Assembly (NCBI RefSeq): GCF_050410795.1
Contig: NZ_CP191258.1
Coordinates: 4,278,001 to 4,342,000, forward strand
Length of the DNA: 64,000 bases
Direction of reading: 5' to 3'
Origin: Fontivita pretiosa
GTDB lineage: Bacteria; Planctomycetota; Phycisphaerae; Tepidisphaerales; Tepidisphaeraceae
Under the pieces are notes generated by a model. That model searched no databases, was not told where the DNA came from, and was given only the letters and a program-made list of their open reading frames with translations. Below, piece after piece: positions 52,505-61,744 of the stretch. Position 1 is the first letter of the stretch; each line of letters begins with the position of its first letter. Both the position numbers and the translations under genes were made by a program.

Positions 52505-53071
52505 TTGAAAAAGAAGCGAAGCGGCAAACAGACCAGAGGCGAGACGGCACCGCCCGCGGGCGAGTTGGCCGGCGGCGGGCCGATGGACGTGACGCTATTG
52601 GAACAGATCGTGAAGCTGATGAGCGCCAACGATCTGAATCGCATCGAGTTGCGTGACGGCAAGAGGAGGATCGTGCTGAGGCGCGGCGGACCGCTGTCCG
52701 CCGGGGCCGCCGCGGGAATGTTCCCGCAAAGCCCCTATGTCGCACCACCAGCGGCGCATTCGACCCTTCCGCCGCCTGCTGCCGGGGCAGCCGCCGGTTC
52801 CACCTCGCCGCCCGTGGACGAAACCGCAGGCTTGATCCCCATCAAAAGCCCCATGGTCGGCACCTTCTACGCCGCGCCGTCTCCTGACGCCAAACCGTTC
52901 GTGGAGGTGGGCAGCGTCGTGGACGAGGACACCGACGTGTGCATCATCGAGGCGATGAAGGTCTTCAACAACATCAAGGCCGAGTGCCGAGGCACGATCG
53001 CCAGGATTCTGGTGACCAACGGCCAGACGGTCGAATTCGGGCAGGTTCTGTTTCTGGTCCGGCCGAGTTGA
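52505..53071 (+). CDS. accB: Biotin carboxyl carrier protein of acetyl-CoA carboxylase
   Basis: Carrier protein of 188 residues whose biotinyl-lysine shuttles CO2 from biotin carboxylase to the transferase. The biotin motif IIEAMKVFNNI (Lys of EAMK) is near residue 145 in a beta-sandwich that starts IKSPMVGTFYAAPSP. The N-terminal oligomerisation segment LLEQIVKLMSANDLNRIELR is normal for the family. A TTG at 52505 with GAGGG just upstream is the frame start; ATG 52583 would give the usual MD-start and a 162-residue protein and is equally possible. Next gene is accC. Confidence 0.92.
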   Translation: MKKKRSGKQTRGETAPPAGELAGGGPMDVTLLEQIVKLMSANDLNRIELRDGKRRIVLRRGGPLSAGAAAGMFPQSPYVAPPAAHSTLPPPAAGAAAGSTSPPVDETAGLIPIKSPMVGTFYAAPSPDAKPFVEVGSVVDEDTDVCIIEAMKVFNNIKAECRGTIARILVTNGQTVEFGQVLFLVRPS

Positions 53072-53085
53072 ATCGAAAGGAATAG

Positions 53086-53168
53086 GGCACGAAGGCACGA
53101 ACGGCAGGAAGGCACGGAGCGGCGCGCGGATGCCTGCCCTTCATGCCTTTGTGTCCCCTGTGCCCCCG
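53086..53168. repeat. GGCACGGAGGC-type intergenic palindrome, copy 2
   Basis: Between accB and accC: GGGCACGAAGGCACGAACGG... CAGGAAGGCACGGAG on one side and TGCCCTTCATGCCTTTGTGT followed by CCCCTGTGCC on the other, forming an imperfect long hairpin in the accBC transcript. The wording is shared with 40474-40552. Confidence 0.6.
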
Positions 53169-53179
53169 CCTTTGCAGCA

Positions 53180-54526
53180 ATGTTTTCCAAGATCCTGATT
53201 GCCAACCGAGGTGAGATCGCCCTGCGGATCATCCGCGCCTGTCGTGAGATGGGCATCCAGACCGCCGTCGTCTATTCCACGGCCGACAAAGATGCGGCCT
53301 ACCTGAAGCTGGCGGACCAGGCGATCTGCATTGGCGACGCGCCGCCCGCCGAGTCGTACCTGAACATCCCCCGGATCATCTCCGCGGCGGAAATCGCCGA
53401 CGTGCAGGCGATTCATCCCGGCTATGGCTTTCTGGCCGAGAATGACCACTTCGCCGAGGTCTGCCGAAGCTGCAAGATCGAGTTCATCGGCCCGCCGGTC
53501 AAGGCGATGGCGGCGGTGGGCGACAAGGTCGAGTGCAAAAAGCTGGCGCGCAAGGCTCGCGTGCCAACCGTTCCCGGCTCGGATGGGGCCGTCGATGACG
53601 AGAAACTGGCCCTGCGGGTAGCGGCGGAGATCGGATATCCGGTGATCATCAAGGCCGCCGCCGGCGGCGGGGGCCGGGGCATGCGCGTCGCCCACAACGA
53701 TGTCTCGCTTCGCGCCGGACTGAAACAGGCACGCGCCGAGGCCGAAAACGCCTTCAAGGATTCCACCGTTTACATCGAAAAATACGTCGAGTACGGACGA
53801 CATGTGGAAGTGCAGATCCTGGCGGATCATCATGGCAACGCCATACACCTGTGGGAGCGCGACTGCTCCATGCAACGCCGCCATCAAAAGCTCGTTGAAG
53901 AATCCCCCTGTCCCTTCCTCAAGCCCGCCGTACGCGAGGAAATGTGCGCCGCGGCCGTTCGCCTGATCAAGGCCGCCGGATACACCAACGCCGGCACCGT
54001 CGAGTTTCTCGTGGACCGGCAGCAGAACTTCTATCTGCTGGAAGTCAACGCCAGAATCCAGGTCGAGCATCCCGTCACCGAGCAGGTCACCGGCATCGAC
54101 CTGATCAAGCAGCAGATCCGCATCGCCGCCGGCGAGCCGCTGGGACTCAGGCAGAAGGATATCCCCCAGATCGGCCACGCGATCGAATGCCGCATCAACG
54201 CCGAGGACCCGGCGCGCAACTTTGCCCCATCGCCGGGATTGATTCAGGAGTTTCGCGCTCCCGGGGGGCCTGGCGTGCGGCTGGATTCCCACGCCTACGC
54301 CGGCTACCGCATTCCGCCCAACTACGACAGCATGATTGGAAAGCTGATCGTCCACCGCAAGACCCGCGCCGAGGCCATCGCCACGATGAAACGCGCCCTG
54401 AGCGAGTTCCACATCGCCCCGATCAAATCCACCATCCCCATGCAAATGCAGATCATGGACAACCAGCACTTCCAGAACGCCGATGTGGACACGGGGTTCG
54501 TCGAACGGGTGTTGCTGGGCAAGTGA
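53180..54526 (+). CDS. accC: Biotin carboxylase of acetyl-CoA carboxylase
   Basis: ATP-grasp enzyme of 448 residues that carboxylates biotin on AccB with bicarbonate and ATP, the first step of fatty acid synthesis. Motifs: KILIANRGEIALRIIRACRE at the N-terminus, IHPGYGFLAENDHFAEVC, the Gly-rich loop IKAAAGGGGRGMRVA, ERDCSMQRRHQKLVEESPCP, and EVNARIQVEHPVTEQVTGID. Length is that of E. coli AccC. It begins 108 bases after accB with a repeat element between. Confidence 0.96.
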   Translation: MFSKILIANRGEIALRIIRACREMGIQTAVVYSTADKDAAYLKLADQAICIGDAPPAESYLNIPRIISAAEIADVQAIHPGYGFLAENDHFAEVCRSCKIEFIGPPVKAMAAVGDKVECKKLARKARVPTVPGSDGAVDDEKLALRVAAEIGYPVIIKAAAGGGGRGMRVAHNDVSLRAGLKQARAEAENAFKDSTVYIEKYVEYGRHVEVQILADHHGNAIHLWERDCSMQRRHQKLVEESPCPFLKPAVREEMCAAAVRLIKAAGYTNAGTVEFLVDRQQNFYLLEVNARIQVEHPVTEQVTGIDLIKQQIRIAAGEPLGLRQKDIPQIGHAIECRINAEDPARNFAPSPGLIQEFRAPGGPGVRLDSHAYAGYRIPPNYDSMIGKLIVHRKTRAEAIATMKRALSEFHIAPIKSTIPMQMQIMDNQHFQNADVDTGFVERVLLGK

Positions 54527-54692
54527 ATGCGGCGGCGAGTCCAATCCCGGCTGTCCGGTCGCCCGTCGCGAATGCGGAACCCGGATTTCGGATTGCCGAC
54601 CTGTGGCTTGCGCGGTTTTGTTCCGCAGTGAGAGTATCGCGACCAACTACGTAACCGAGGCGGGCATATCATTGTCAATCGGAGCCGACGCC

Positions 54693-55172
54693 ATGTCTCA
54701 AGCCATCGTGCTGCACATGCTGGCCGATCAGGTGCGGACCAAGACGATCCGCCTGCTGGAAATGACCGCCGAGCACGAGCTGCGCTGGGCGCCGCCGGGG
54801 ACTTCCAATCACATTCTGTGGCATGCCGGGCATGCGCTGTGGCTGGGGGATGTGCTGTGTCTGGAACGAATCACGGGTCGCAGCTCGTTGCCCGCGGCGT
54901 GGGCCGAGACGTTCGGGCAGCACTGCCGCCCGGTCGCCCAGACGCGCACCTGGCCGGCCAAGGCGGTGGTGCTCTCGCTTCTGCGGGCTCAGCACAGACG
55001 GATCCTTGAGGAGCTGAGTCGGATCACCGATGAGCAGCTCGAACAGGTGATCTCGCGGACCAGCGGCGCCACGCTTGGCAGCTTCATCGTCCACGGCTTT
55101 CACGATGAAGCCAACCATCAGGGGGAGATGTGGCTGTTGCTGAAGATGCAGCGCGGCGGGGCAATGGCCTGA
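54693..55172 (+). CDS. DinB superfamily protein
   Basis: Four-helix-bundle protein of 159 residues. Likely metal ligands are in TSNHILWHAGHALWLGD (His near residue 44-51) and the C-terminal VHGFHDEANHQGEMWLLLKM, giving the three-His site of DinB/YfiT-type proteins. Such proteins act as metal-dependent thiol transferases or of unknown function. ATG 54693 has GGAG nine bases upstream. It is not obviously part of an operon; an AT-rich stretch follows. Confidence 0.82.
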   Translation: MSQAIVLHMLADQVRTKTIRLLEMTAEHELRWAPPGTSNHILWHAGHALWLGDVLCLERITGRSSLPAAWAETFGQHCRPVAQTRTWPAKAVVLSLLRAQHRRILEELSRITDEQLEQVISRTSGATLGSFIVHGFHDEANHQGEMWLLLKMQRGGAMA

Positions 55173-55235
55173 ATATCTATAAAATTATACTTTATCGAGA
55201 GTTAAATTCCCGCCAGTTCAAAAGACAAATTGCAC

Positions 55236-55263
55236 TTGATTCGAAGGGGCGATCTTCTATTAT
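55236..55263 (+). promoter_or_regulatory. Candidate sigma70-type promoter of the phosphofructokinase gene
   Basis: TTGATT (55236-55241), 16-base spacer and TATTAT (55258-55263), 63 bases before the start codon. The whole stretch 55173-55265 is strikingly AT-rich for this genome (for instance ATCTATAAAATTATACTTTA), consistent with a strong or upstream-element-assisted promoter. Confidence 0.5.
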
Positions 55264-55326
55264 CGCGCGGCCGTACTACACGCTCGGCATTGTACAACCT
55301 GATTTCAAAACCAAGGACGTAATCAC

Positions 55327-56550
55327 ATGGCTACCAAACCCAGAGGCAACGCCGTCATCGGGCAATCCGGCGGACCTACCTCTGTCATCAATCAGTCGCT
55401 GGTGGGAGTGATCCTCGAACAACGCAAGACAGGGCACATTGACCGGCTGCTGGGCGCCTGCCACGGCGTACGCGGAATCGTCAACGAAGACTTTATCGAC
55501 GTCGGCAAGGCCTCCGATGAACTGCTGGAGCGCATCGCCAACACTCCCGCCGCCGCGCTGCGATCCACACGCGACAAGCCCGACAAAGCCTACTGCGAAC
55601 GTATCTTCCGCTCCTTCGAGAAGAACAACGTCCGATTCTTTTTCTACATTGGCGGCAACGACTCGGCCGACACGGCACGCATCGTCGCTGACCTGGCCAA
55701 GGAAGCCAACTACGAGCTTCAGGTCTTCCACATTCCCAAGACCATCGACAACGATCTGCGGGTTCACGACCACACGCCCGGCTACGGCTCGGCCGCCAAG
55801 TTCGTCGCCTGCGCCATCCTGGGCGACAACTTCGACAACCGCTCGCTGCCCGGAATCAAGGTGGACGTGATCATGGGCCGCAACGCCGGCTACCTGGCGG
55901 CGGCGGCGGTGCTGGCGCGGCAGCATGACGAGGACGGCCCGCACCTGATCTACGTCCCCGAAGCCCCGGTCAGCGAGGAAAAACTCCTCGCCGATGTCGA
56001 TCGCGTCTATGCCAAAAAAGGCCGCTGCCTCATCGCCGTCAGCGAAGGCATCGTCAAGGAAGACGGGCGAACGTGGTTCGAACACCTGGCCGAGACGCAC
56101 GAACGCGATGCCCACGGCAATCTCCAGCTCAGTGGCTCGGGCGAGCTGGGAGACTACATCGCCAACCTGATCCGCAGGCACCTGACCCCAGCGGGGGGCA
56201 AGCCGCCGCGGGTCCGGGCCGACACCTTCGGATACATCCAGCGCAGTTTCCCGGGGCTGGTCTCTGAGGTCGATGCCCGCGAGGCACGGCTGGTCGGACA
56301 GATGGCCGTACGCTACAGCATCGAACCGGGCATCAGCGGCTCGGTCGCGATGCGCCGCAAGCCCGGCCCCAATTACGAGATCGAGATCTTCTGCACCCCG
56401 CTGGAGACCGTCGCCAGAGAAACACGCAAGATGCCCCCCGAGTTCATCGAGGGTGGAAACAACATCACCAAGGCCTTCGTCAACTACGCCAGTCCCATCG
56501 TCGGCAAATTGCCGGTGGTGGGCAGCTTCGAGGAGTTGAAGAACGTGTAG
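55327..56550 (+). CDS. pfp: 6-phosphofructokinase, PPi-type family
   Basis: Glycolytic enzyme of 407 residues phosphorylating fructose 6-phosphate. The N-terminal AVIGQSGGPTSVINQSLVGV, FFYIGGNDSADTARI (GGND in the donor-binding loop, typical of PPi-dependent or atypical PFKs rather than GGDG of ATP-PFKs), catalytic HIPKTIDNDLRVHDHTPGYG and DVIMGRNAGYLAAAA are all present. Donor specificity (PPi versus ATP) is inferred from the GGND loop and PKTIDND. Upstream lies an AT-rich promoter region. It converges on hisB. Confidence 0.9.
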   Translation: MATKPRGNAVIGQSGGPTSVINQSLVGVILEQRKTGHIDRLLGACHGVRGIVNEDFIDVGKASDELLERIANTPAAALRSTRDKPDKAYCERIFRSFEKNNVRFFFYIGGNDSADTARIVADLAKEANYELQVFHIPKTIDNDLRVHDHTPGYGSAAKFVACAILGDNFDNRSLPGIKVDVIMGRNAGYLAAAAVLARQHDEDGPHLIYVPEAPVSEEKLLADVDRVYAKKGRCLIAVSEGIVKEDGRTWFEHLAETHERDAHGNLQLSGSGELGDYIANLIRRHLTPAGGKPPRVRADTFGYIQRSFPGLVSEVDAREARLVGQMAVRYSIEPGISGSVAMRRKPGPNYEIEIFCTPLETVARETRKMPPEFIEGGNNITKAFVNYASPIVGKLPVVGSFEELKNV

Positions 56551-56646
56551 CCTGCGGCGGGGTGAGCTCAAACACCGCAAAAGACGCACGGGCTTACGGT
56601 GCGCGCCTGCATTGCAGCCGCCTGGGCATTCTGCTGATTGCGTCGT

Positions 56647-57237
56647 CTACAAGGTTCCCTTGGTGCTGGGCACCTGATCGGCGGCGCGGGAATCCAGGCT
56701 CACCGCCTGCCGCAACGCCCTGGCGGTCGCCTTGAAGATCGCCTCGGCGATGTGGTGATTGTTCGAGCCGTAGGGCACATTCACGTGCAGGTTCATCCGG
56801 GCGTTGATCGACAACGCCTTGAAGAACTCCTCGATCAGCTCGACGGGAAATGCGCCGATGAGCGGGCCGGTGAAGCTGGCGTTGAGCACGAACGCCGGCC
56901 GGCCGGAAAGGTCGATCGCCACCTGCGCCAGACTTTCGTCCATCGGGACGATCGCCCAGCCGTAGCGGAAGATGCCGCGCTTCTCGCCCACCGCCTGCTC
57001 AATCGCCTGCCCGATGACGATGCCCACGTCCTCGACCGTGTGATGAGCATCGACCTGTAGATCCCCCTCGGCCTGGACAGTCAGATCCATCAGGCTGTGT
57101 CGCGCAAGCAGGTCAAGCATGTGATCGAAGAATCCCACGCCGGTGCGCACCGACGCCTGGCCCGATCCATCCAGATCCAGCTTCACACGGATCTTCGTTT
57201 CCTTCGTTTGTCGCGAGATTTCCGCCGATCGTCCCAT
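56647..57237 (-). CDS. hisB: Imidazoleglycerol-phosphate dehydratase
   Basis: Enzyme of 196 residues for the sixth step of histidine synthesis, monofunctional form. Mn-binding motifs are GFFDHMLDLLARHSLMDL, VDAHHTVEDVGIVIGQAI and GSNNHHIAEAIFKATARALR, the two HHxxE-type signatures of the family. ATG 57237 gives the standard start (GRSAEISRQTKETKI). It follows hisC by 66 bases and closes the his cluster. Confidence 0.95.
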   Translation of the reverse strand: MGRSAEISRQTKETKIRVKLDLDGSGQASVRTGVGFFDHMLDLLARHSLMDLTVQAEGDLQVDAHHTVEDVGIVIGQAIEQAVGEKRGIFRYGWAIVPMDESLAQVAIDLSGRPAFVLNASFTGPLIGAFPVELIEEFFKALSINARMNLHVNVPYGSNNHHIAEAIFKATARALRQAVSLDSRAADQVPSTKGTL

Positions 57238-57303
57238 GGGTTTGGAGTTGGGCAGGGTCTTGGGTGTCCGAATCCCCCACATGCGGGACTGTGGCCGCGC
57301 GGT

Positions 57304-58374
57304 TCATGCGGCCTTTTCCGCCAGGCTCAGGGCCTTGATCCCCCCGAGCAGGGCGTTGTTCTCCTGGCTGGTGCCGATGGTGATCCGCAGCTTGTCATTC
57401 AGCCCGGGTTTATCGAAGTATCTGACGAGGATGCCCTGTTGCTTGAGGCCCAGGTAGGCCTCGCGCCCCTTGCCGCCGGGGACGCTGGCCAGGATGAAAT
57501 TCGCCTGGCTGGGCAGCACATGCCAGCCGAGGCGCTGGAGCTCCTCGGTCAGCCGCTGTCGTTCGGCGCGGACATGCTGCCAGGTCATCGCGGCGTACTC
57601 GCGATCTTCGATCGCCGCCGTCGCCGCGCACACGCTGATCGCGTCCACGTTGTAGCTGTCCTTGACCTTCATCATCTCGGCGATGACCGGCGCCTGCGCG
57701 ACGGCATAGCCGAAGCGCAATCCCGCCAGGCTGTACGCCTTGCTGAACGAACGCGAGATCACGATGTTGGGATGCTCCCGCAGCAGCCGCAGGCAGTTGT
57801 CATCCGCGAAATCGACGTAGGCTTCATCGACCAGCACGGCCCCGGGGAACCGTCCGGCAAGCTCGCCGATCCTCGCCGGCGGCACGAACGTGCCCGATGG
57901 GGCATTGGGGTTGGCGATGTAGATCGCGTCGGCCCGTGTATCGATCAGCGCATCCACGGGCAGCGACCAGTCACGCTCCCACGCGACGGCCACGCTCTTG
58001 GCATCCTGAAGCCGCGCCAGCACCGGATACAGCGAATACGTCGGATCCGCAAACGCCAGCTTGCCCCCCGGCGGAACAAACGTGCGCGTCGCGATCGTCA
58101 GGATGTCGTCCGATCCGTTACCCGCAAGGATCATGTCACGCTCGACACCCAGCACTCTGGCGGCTGCCTCGCGAAAGCGGTCGGCCGTCGGGTTCGGATA
58201 TCGCCGCAGCAGTTCCGGCTCGATCTCGCGGATCGCCTGCATCACCTTCGGACTCGGCGGGAACGGGTTCTCGTTCGTGTTCAGCTTCACGACACGTTCG
58301 CCAGGCGAGGGCTGCTCCCCCGGAGTGTATCCCTCCATCTGCCGAACGGTTGCGCGGACGAATTTTGGAGCCAT
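57304..58374 (-). CDS. hisC: Histidinol-phosphate aminotransferase
   Basis: PLP-dependent aminotransferase of 356 residues converting imidazole acetol phosphate to histidinol phosphate. Fold type I hallmarks: KLNTNENPFPPSPKVMQAIR, YPNPTADRF, GNGSDDILTIA, PNAPSGTFVP and the PLP-lysine region VISRSFSKAYSLAGLRFGYA. ATG 58374 gives the standard start. It lies between hisD and hisB on the same strand. Confidence 0.94.
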   Translation of the reverse strand: MAPKFVRATVRQMEGYTPGEQPSPGERVVKLNTNENPFPPSPKVMQAIREIEPELLRRYPNPTADRFREAAARVLGVERDMILAGNGSDDILTIATRTFVPPGGKLAFADPTYSLYPVLARLQDAKSVAVAWERDWSLPVDALIDTRADAIYIANPNAPSGTFVPPARIGELAGRFPGAVLVDEAYVDFADDNCLRLLREHPNIVISRSFSKAYSLAGLRFGYAVAQAPVIAEMMKVKDSYNVDAISVCAATAAIEDREYAAMTWQHVRAERQRLTEELQRLGWHVLPSQANFILASVPGGKGREAYLGLKQQGILVRYFDKPGLNDKLRITIGTSQENNALLGGIKALSLAEKAA

Positions 58375-58488
58375 GGCAACATTATAAATCGGCTCACGCA
58401 GAATGCGACGTGAAAACGGATCGCCGGCGAGCAGCCCAATCCATACCAGACGAGAAACGCTCATCTGCAATCTCTGGCGCTCTGCTTC

Positions 58489-59814
58489 TCACTGGCTGTT
58501 CATCCGAATCCGAATGCTCGCCGCGTGCCCATCAAGCTGTTCGGCCCCGGCCAGTTCGATAATCGCCCCCGCATCTTGCCTGAGACCCTCGGCCTGGTAT
58601 CGCACCACGCTGGATCGCTTGAGAAACTCGTACACGCTGATGCCGCTGCTGAACCGCGCGGTGGTGTTGGTAGGCAGGCAGTGGCTCGGGCCGGCGATGT
58701 AATCCCCCGCCGCGACGGGCGAATACGCCCCGACGAACACCGCGCCGGCGCTGCGAATCTGTTCCAGCACCCGCTGCTCGTCGCGAACCTGAAGGTTCAC
58801 GTGCTCCGCCGCAAATCGGTTCGCCAGCTTCAACAGCTCATCCATCGATGGATGAATCACGATCGCACTGTCGTTGGCCAGTGCCTTCTCGATCGCCGCC
58901 TTGCGGTTTCGCGACCGCGTCTGCTCCCGCAGCTCCCGCTCCACTTCGCGTGCGATCGTCTGCGACGTGGTCAGCAGAAAACAACTGCCCGGATCGTGCT
59001 CCGCCTGCGCGATCAGGTCGGCGGCGATGAACTTCGGATTACCTGTTTCGTCGGCGATCACGACGATCTCACTGGGGCCGAGGAAACCGTCAATCCCGAC
59101 ACACCCGGCCAGCATGCGCTTGGCGAGCTGAACGTACGTATTCCCCGGCCCGACGATTTTATCGACGGCGGGGATGGTTTGGGTCCCGAACGCCATCGCC
59201 GCGATCGCCGCCGCGCCGCCGGCACGGAAAACGTGCTCCAGCCCCAGCTCATGACACGCCGCCAGCACCAGATCGCTTCGCCCGTACTTGCTCGGCGGCG
59301 TGCACACGGCGATGGTCTTCACGCCCGCGACCTGCGCCGGCACCGCCAGCATGATCAGACTCGACGGATAGCTCGCCTTGCCACCGGGAAAGTACAGACC
59401 CGCGCTGTCCAGCGGCGCGAAACGGATTCCCAGCTCCACGCCCGGTCGTTTCAGCGGCGGCGGCTCGGCGGGCATGATGTGCGTCTGATACTCTCGCACC
59501 TGCGCGATCGATCGCCGCAGCGCCGACATCTGCTCGGCACTGATCCGCGCCGCAGCTTCGCGCATCTCCTGTGGCCGGACCCGGATCTGCTCGGCAGTGA
59601 AGCCGGGATCATCGAACTTCCGCGCCGAATCGACCAGCGCCTCGTCGCCTCGCTGCGCCACGTCGGACATGATCTGCTGGACGTCGGCCGCCTGCCGGGC
59701 GCGCTCGCCGCGAGACAGCGCCATATCCACCGGGTCCAGTCGCAGTCTGCGCAGGACCTGTTCGACCTGCTCGCGATCGCGCGGTTCATCCAGCCTGAGA
59801 ATCGGAATCGTCAT
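58489..59814 (-). CDS. hisD: Histidinol dehydrogenase
   Basis: Zn/NAD-dependent enzyme of 441 residues for the last two steps of histidine synthesis. Family segments: GLYFPGGKASYPSSLIMLAV, IAVCTPPSKYGRSDLVLAAC, VDKIVGPGNTYVQLAKRMLA, DGFLGPSEIVVIADETGNPK, LIAQAEHDPGSCFLLTT (Zn ligands) and GPSHCLPTNTTARFSSGIS. The N-terminus is normal. Its start overlaps the end of the upstream 127-residue membrane protein gene by 29 bases, so translation is probably coupled. Confidence 0.95.
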   Translation of the reverse strand: MTIPILRLDEPRDREQVEQVLRRLRLDPVDMALSRGERARQAADVQQIMSDVAQRGDEALVDSARKFDDPGFTAEQIRVRPQEMREAAARISAEQMSALRRSIAQVREYQTHIMPAEPPPLKRPGVELGIRFAPLDSAGLYFPGGKASYPSSLIMLAVPAQVAGVKTIAVCTPPSKYGRSDLVLAACHELGLEHVFRAGGAAAIAAMAFGTQTIPAVDKIVGPGNTYVQLAKRMLAGCVGIDGFLGPSEIVVIADETGNPKFIAADLIAQAEHDPGSCFLLTTSQTIAREVERELREQTRSRNRKAAIEKALANDSAIVIHPSMDELLKLANRFAAEHVNLQVRDEQRVLEQIRSAGAVFVGAYSPVAAGDYIAGPSHCLPTNTTARFSSGISVYEFLKRSSVVRYQAEGLRQDAGAIIELAGAEQLDGHAASIRIRMNSQ

Positions 59815-60169
59815 TGTCCAGCATCCCCTGTTGTCTCATTTTCTGTTTGAGTTTTGCGATCATCTCCGGATCGACGGCGTGTCGTTGCCGCGGCGCCGGG
59901 CGCGTGGCGCCGCGGGCAGCGTCCTGGGGCATCAGCGGCGACGTGCCGAATCCGCGCACCGGCTCGTGCAGCGGCACCGCCGTCGGACGCCCGGCACAGA
60001 CCTTCGACGGAAACAGCCACACCGTCAAGGGCGCCGCCAGAAGAATCCCCACCCGACTCCAGCGACCTTCCTCCACCGCCTCGGTGATCTGCTCGAACCA
60101 GCGGATGATCGAGATCATCACGAACACCGCGCCGGCCAGCAGCATCAGCCATGTCAGGCAGCTTGTCAT
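59786..60169 (-). CDS. Small membrane protein upstream of hisD
   Basis: Protein of 127 residues with two hydrophobic segments (SCLTWLMLLAGAVFVMISII; VGILLAAPLTVWLF) and a basic C-terminal tail with VDPEMIAKLKQKMRQQGM. It overlaps the upstream DUF4190-type gene by four bases (ATGA) and hisD by 29 bases, so the three form one operon. No family recognised. Confidence 0.65.
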   Translation of the reverse strand: MTSCLTWLMLLAGAVFVMISIIRWFEQITEAVEEGRWSRVGILLAAPLTVWLFPSKVCAGRPTAVPLHEPVRGFGTSPLMPQDAARGATRPAPRQRHAVDPEMIAKLKQKMRQQGMLDNDDSDSQAG

Positions 60170-60483
60170 TGGCTCGCTTCAACCACAGGCAGAAGATACA
60201 CGACCGCTGCGATGATGAGGCTGGCGAGGCTGCTGAGGATGCCCACCCAGGCCAGCGCCTGCCCACGCGGGTATTTTGGGTTCGGCTCGTTCAGTTGTTT
60301 CAGCGCCACGGCGCCGCAGATGACGCCGGCCACGCCGAACACGATCAGCACGCCCATTTCGATCAGGCTGAAGATTCCCAGAACCGCCGACACGATCGCC
60401 AGCGGATTGCGCTGTCGCAGCCACAGGCCATACGCCGCGGCGCGACGCTCGTATTCTTCGGTCTCTCGGCCAAACAGGGGCAT
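60166..60483 (-). CDS. DUF4190-type small membrane protein
   Basis: Protein of 105 residues: hydrophilic N-terminus (PLFGRETEEYERRAAAYGLW), then two hydrophobic hairpins, NPLAIVSAVLGIFSLIEMGV and ALAWVGILSSLASLIIAAVV, in the order of DUF4190 domains (PLAIxSxVLGI...GxALAxxGxxLG). Function unknown. It is the first gene of the operon that leads into hisD. Confidence 0.7.
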   Translation of the reverse strand: MPLFGRETEEYERRAAAYGLWLRQRNPLAIVSAVLGIFSLIEMGVLIVFGVAGVICGAVALKQLNEPNPKYPRGQALAWVGILSSLASLIIAAVVYLLPVVEASQ

Positions 60484-60570
60484 CGGTTACCATCCGCCGC
60501 TACGGGTTGCGTGCATCAACTCTAGCATCTGTTGCGTTGATTGACGATCTGCCGGTACTCTTCGCACCGC

Positions 60571-61659
60571 ATGGCCAGCGTGCTTCATCTGATGCCGGCC
60601 GAGCCGGACTACCAGACCCGGACCGCGGTTTGCCAGCTTACGCGGGGGCAGTCGCCCGCCGCGCAGGTCCGCACCGTCGGTCGCGGCGGCGACTTCGGAA
60701 CACCCCTGCTGGCCACGCTGAAACTGCGACGCGAGATCGAGCCATTCGACCTGGTTCACGCCTGGGGTGGTGAGGCGCTGTTCGCAGCCATCGCCTGCGG
60801 CGCCCTCCGGCCAGTGGTCTTCACGCCCACGCGATTTCCCACGCAACAGGATATACGCTGGCTGCGCGCCGTCGCACAGGTGCGCGATCTCCAGATCGTC
60901 TGCCCGACCGATACGATGCGACGCCGACTCGTCCGGCGCGGCGTGCCGATCGAGTGTTGCCATCTGGTCCGGCCGGGCGTCGAATTCGCCCGGATCAATC
61001 GCCGACGAGACGATGCCCTGCGCGCCAGGCTTGGGCTGGGGCCCGACGACTGCGTTCTGCTGGGCGCCGGCGAGTCGCTGCGCGGCGCCAACCATCACGC
61101 CACCATCCTCACCGCCGCTGTTCTGCATGTCTTCGATCCCCGCTACAAGCTGCTGATGTGGGGCCGCGGCCCGCTGGCGCAAGCCGAACGCGCGTTCGGC
61201 TCGAAGATGCTGCCGGTGAACTTCCTGGCCTGGGCGACGGATCACCTGGGCAGGGATGTGGCATTCGAGCGGTTGCTGGCGGCGGCGGACGCCGTCCTGG
61301 TGACCGCCGACGCCCCCGTGCCTGTGCTGCCCATCGCCGTGTGCATGGCCGCGGGGCTGCCAATCGTGGCGGTCGTCACGCCTACCGTTTCCGAGCTGCT
61401 GGAGGATCGTCACACCGCGCTGATGGTGGGGCGATGCACCTCGCGAGTGCTTGCGCGGCGGGTGCTCGATCTTCAGGACGACCCGCGGCTGGTATGGTCG
61501 ATCTGCGACATGGCGCGCACCGAGGCGTATGAGTACTTCGCGATGACCCGCTTTGTCGATCAGCATCGCTCGCTCTACGAGCAGCTTGCCAGCGGACAGA
61601 AGGTACACATTCCCCAGCCTGCGCCCGGCGCGGGACTGCGCTTCCACGCCCGCGTGTAA
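60571..61659 (+). CDS. Glycosyltransferase, family 4-like
   Basis: GT-B fold protein of 362 residues. The N-terminal domain is short (VLHLMPAEPDYQTRTAVCQL, then FDLVHAWGGEALFAAIACGA). The C-terminal domain has LGLGPDDCVLLGAGESLRGA and the donor-binding part AAADAVLVTADAPVPVLPIA followed by VCMAAGLPIVAVVTPTVSEL, where the normal E-x7-E is degenerate. Substrate unknown. ATG 60571 is chosen; the frame is open from a TTG at 60541. It is divergent from the DUF4190 gene. Confidence 0.78.
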   Translation: MASVLHLMPAEPDYQTRTAVCQLTRGQSPAAQVRTVGRGGDFGTPLLATLKLRREIEPFDLVHAWGGEALFAAIACGALRPVVFTPTRFPTQQDIRWLRAVAQVRDLQIVCPTDTMRRRLVRRGVPIECCHLVRPGVEFARINRRRDDALRARLGLGPDDCVLLGAGESLRGANHHATILTAAVLHVFDPRYKLLMWGRGPLAQAERAFGSKMLPVNFLAWATDHLGRDVAFERLLAAADAVLVTADAPVPVLPIAVCMAAGLPIVAVVTPTVSELLEDRHTALMVGRCTSRVLARRVLDLQDDPRLVWSICDMARTEAYEYFAMTRFVDQHRSLYEQLASGQKVHIPQPAPGAGLRFHARV

Positions 61660-61744
61660 CCGCCGGAGTCGGACAACCTCATGTTGCAGTTTGGCGATAG
61701 CTGTTTCGGCGCGATCTCGGATTCCAGGCTGCTGTGTGCTCCGG

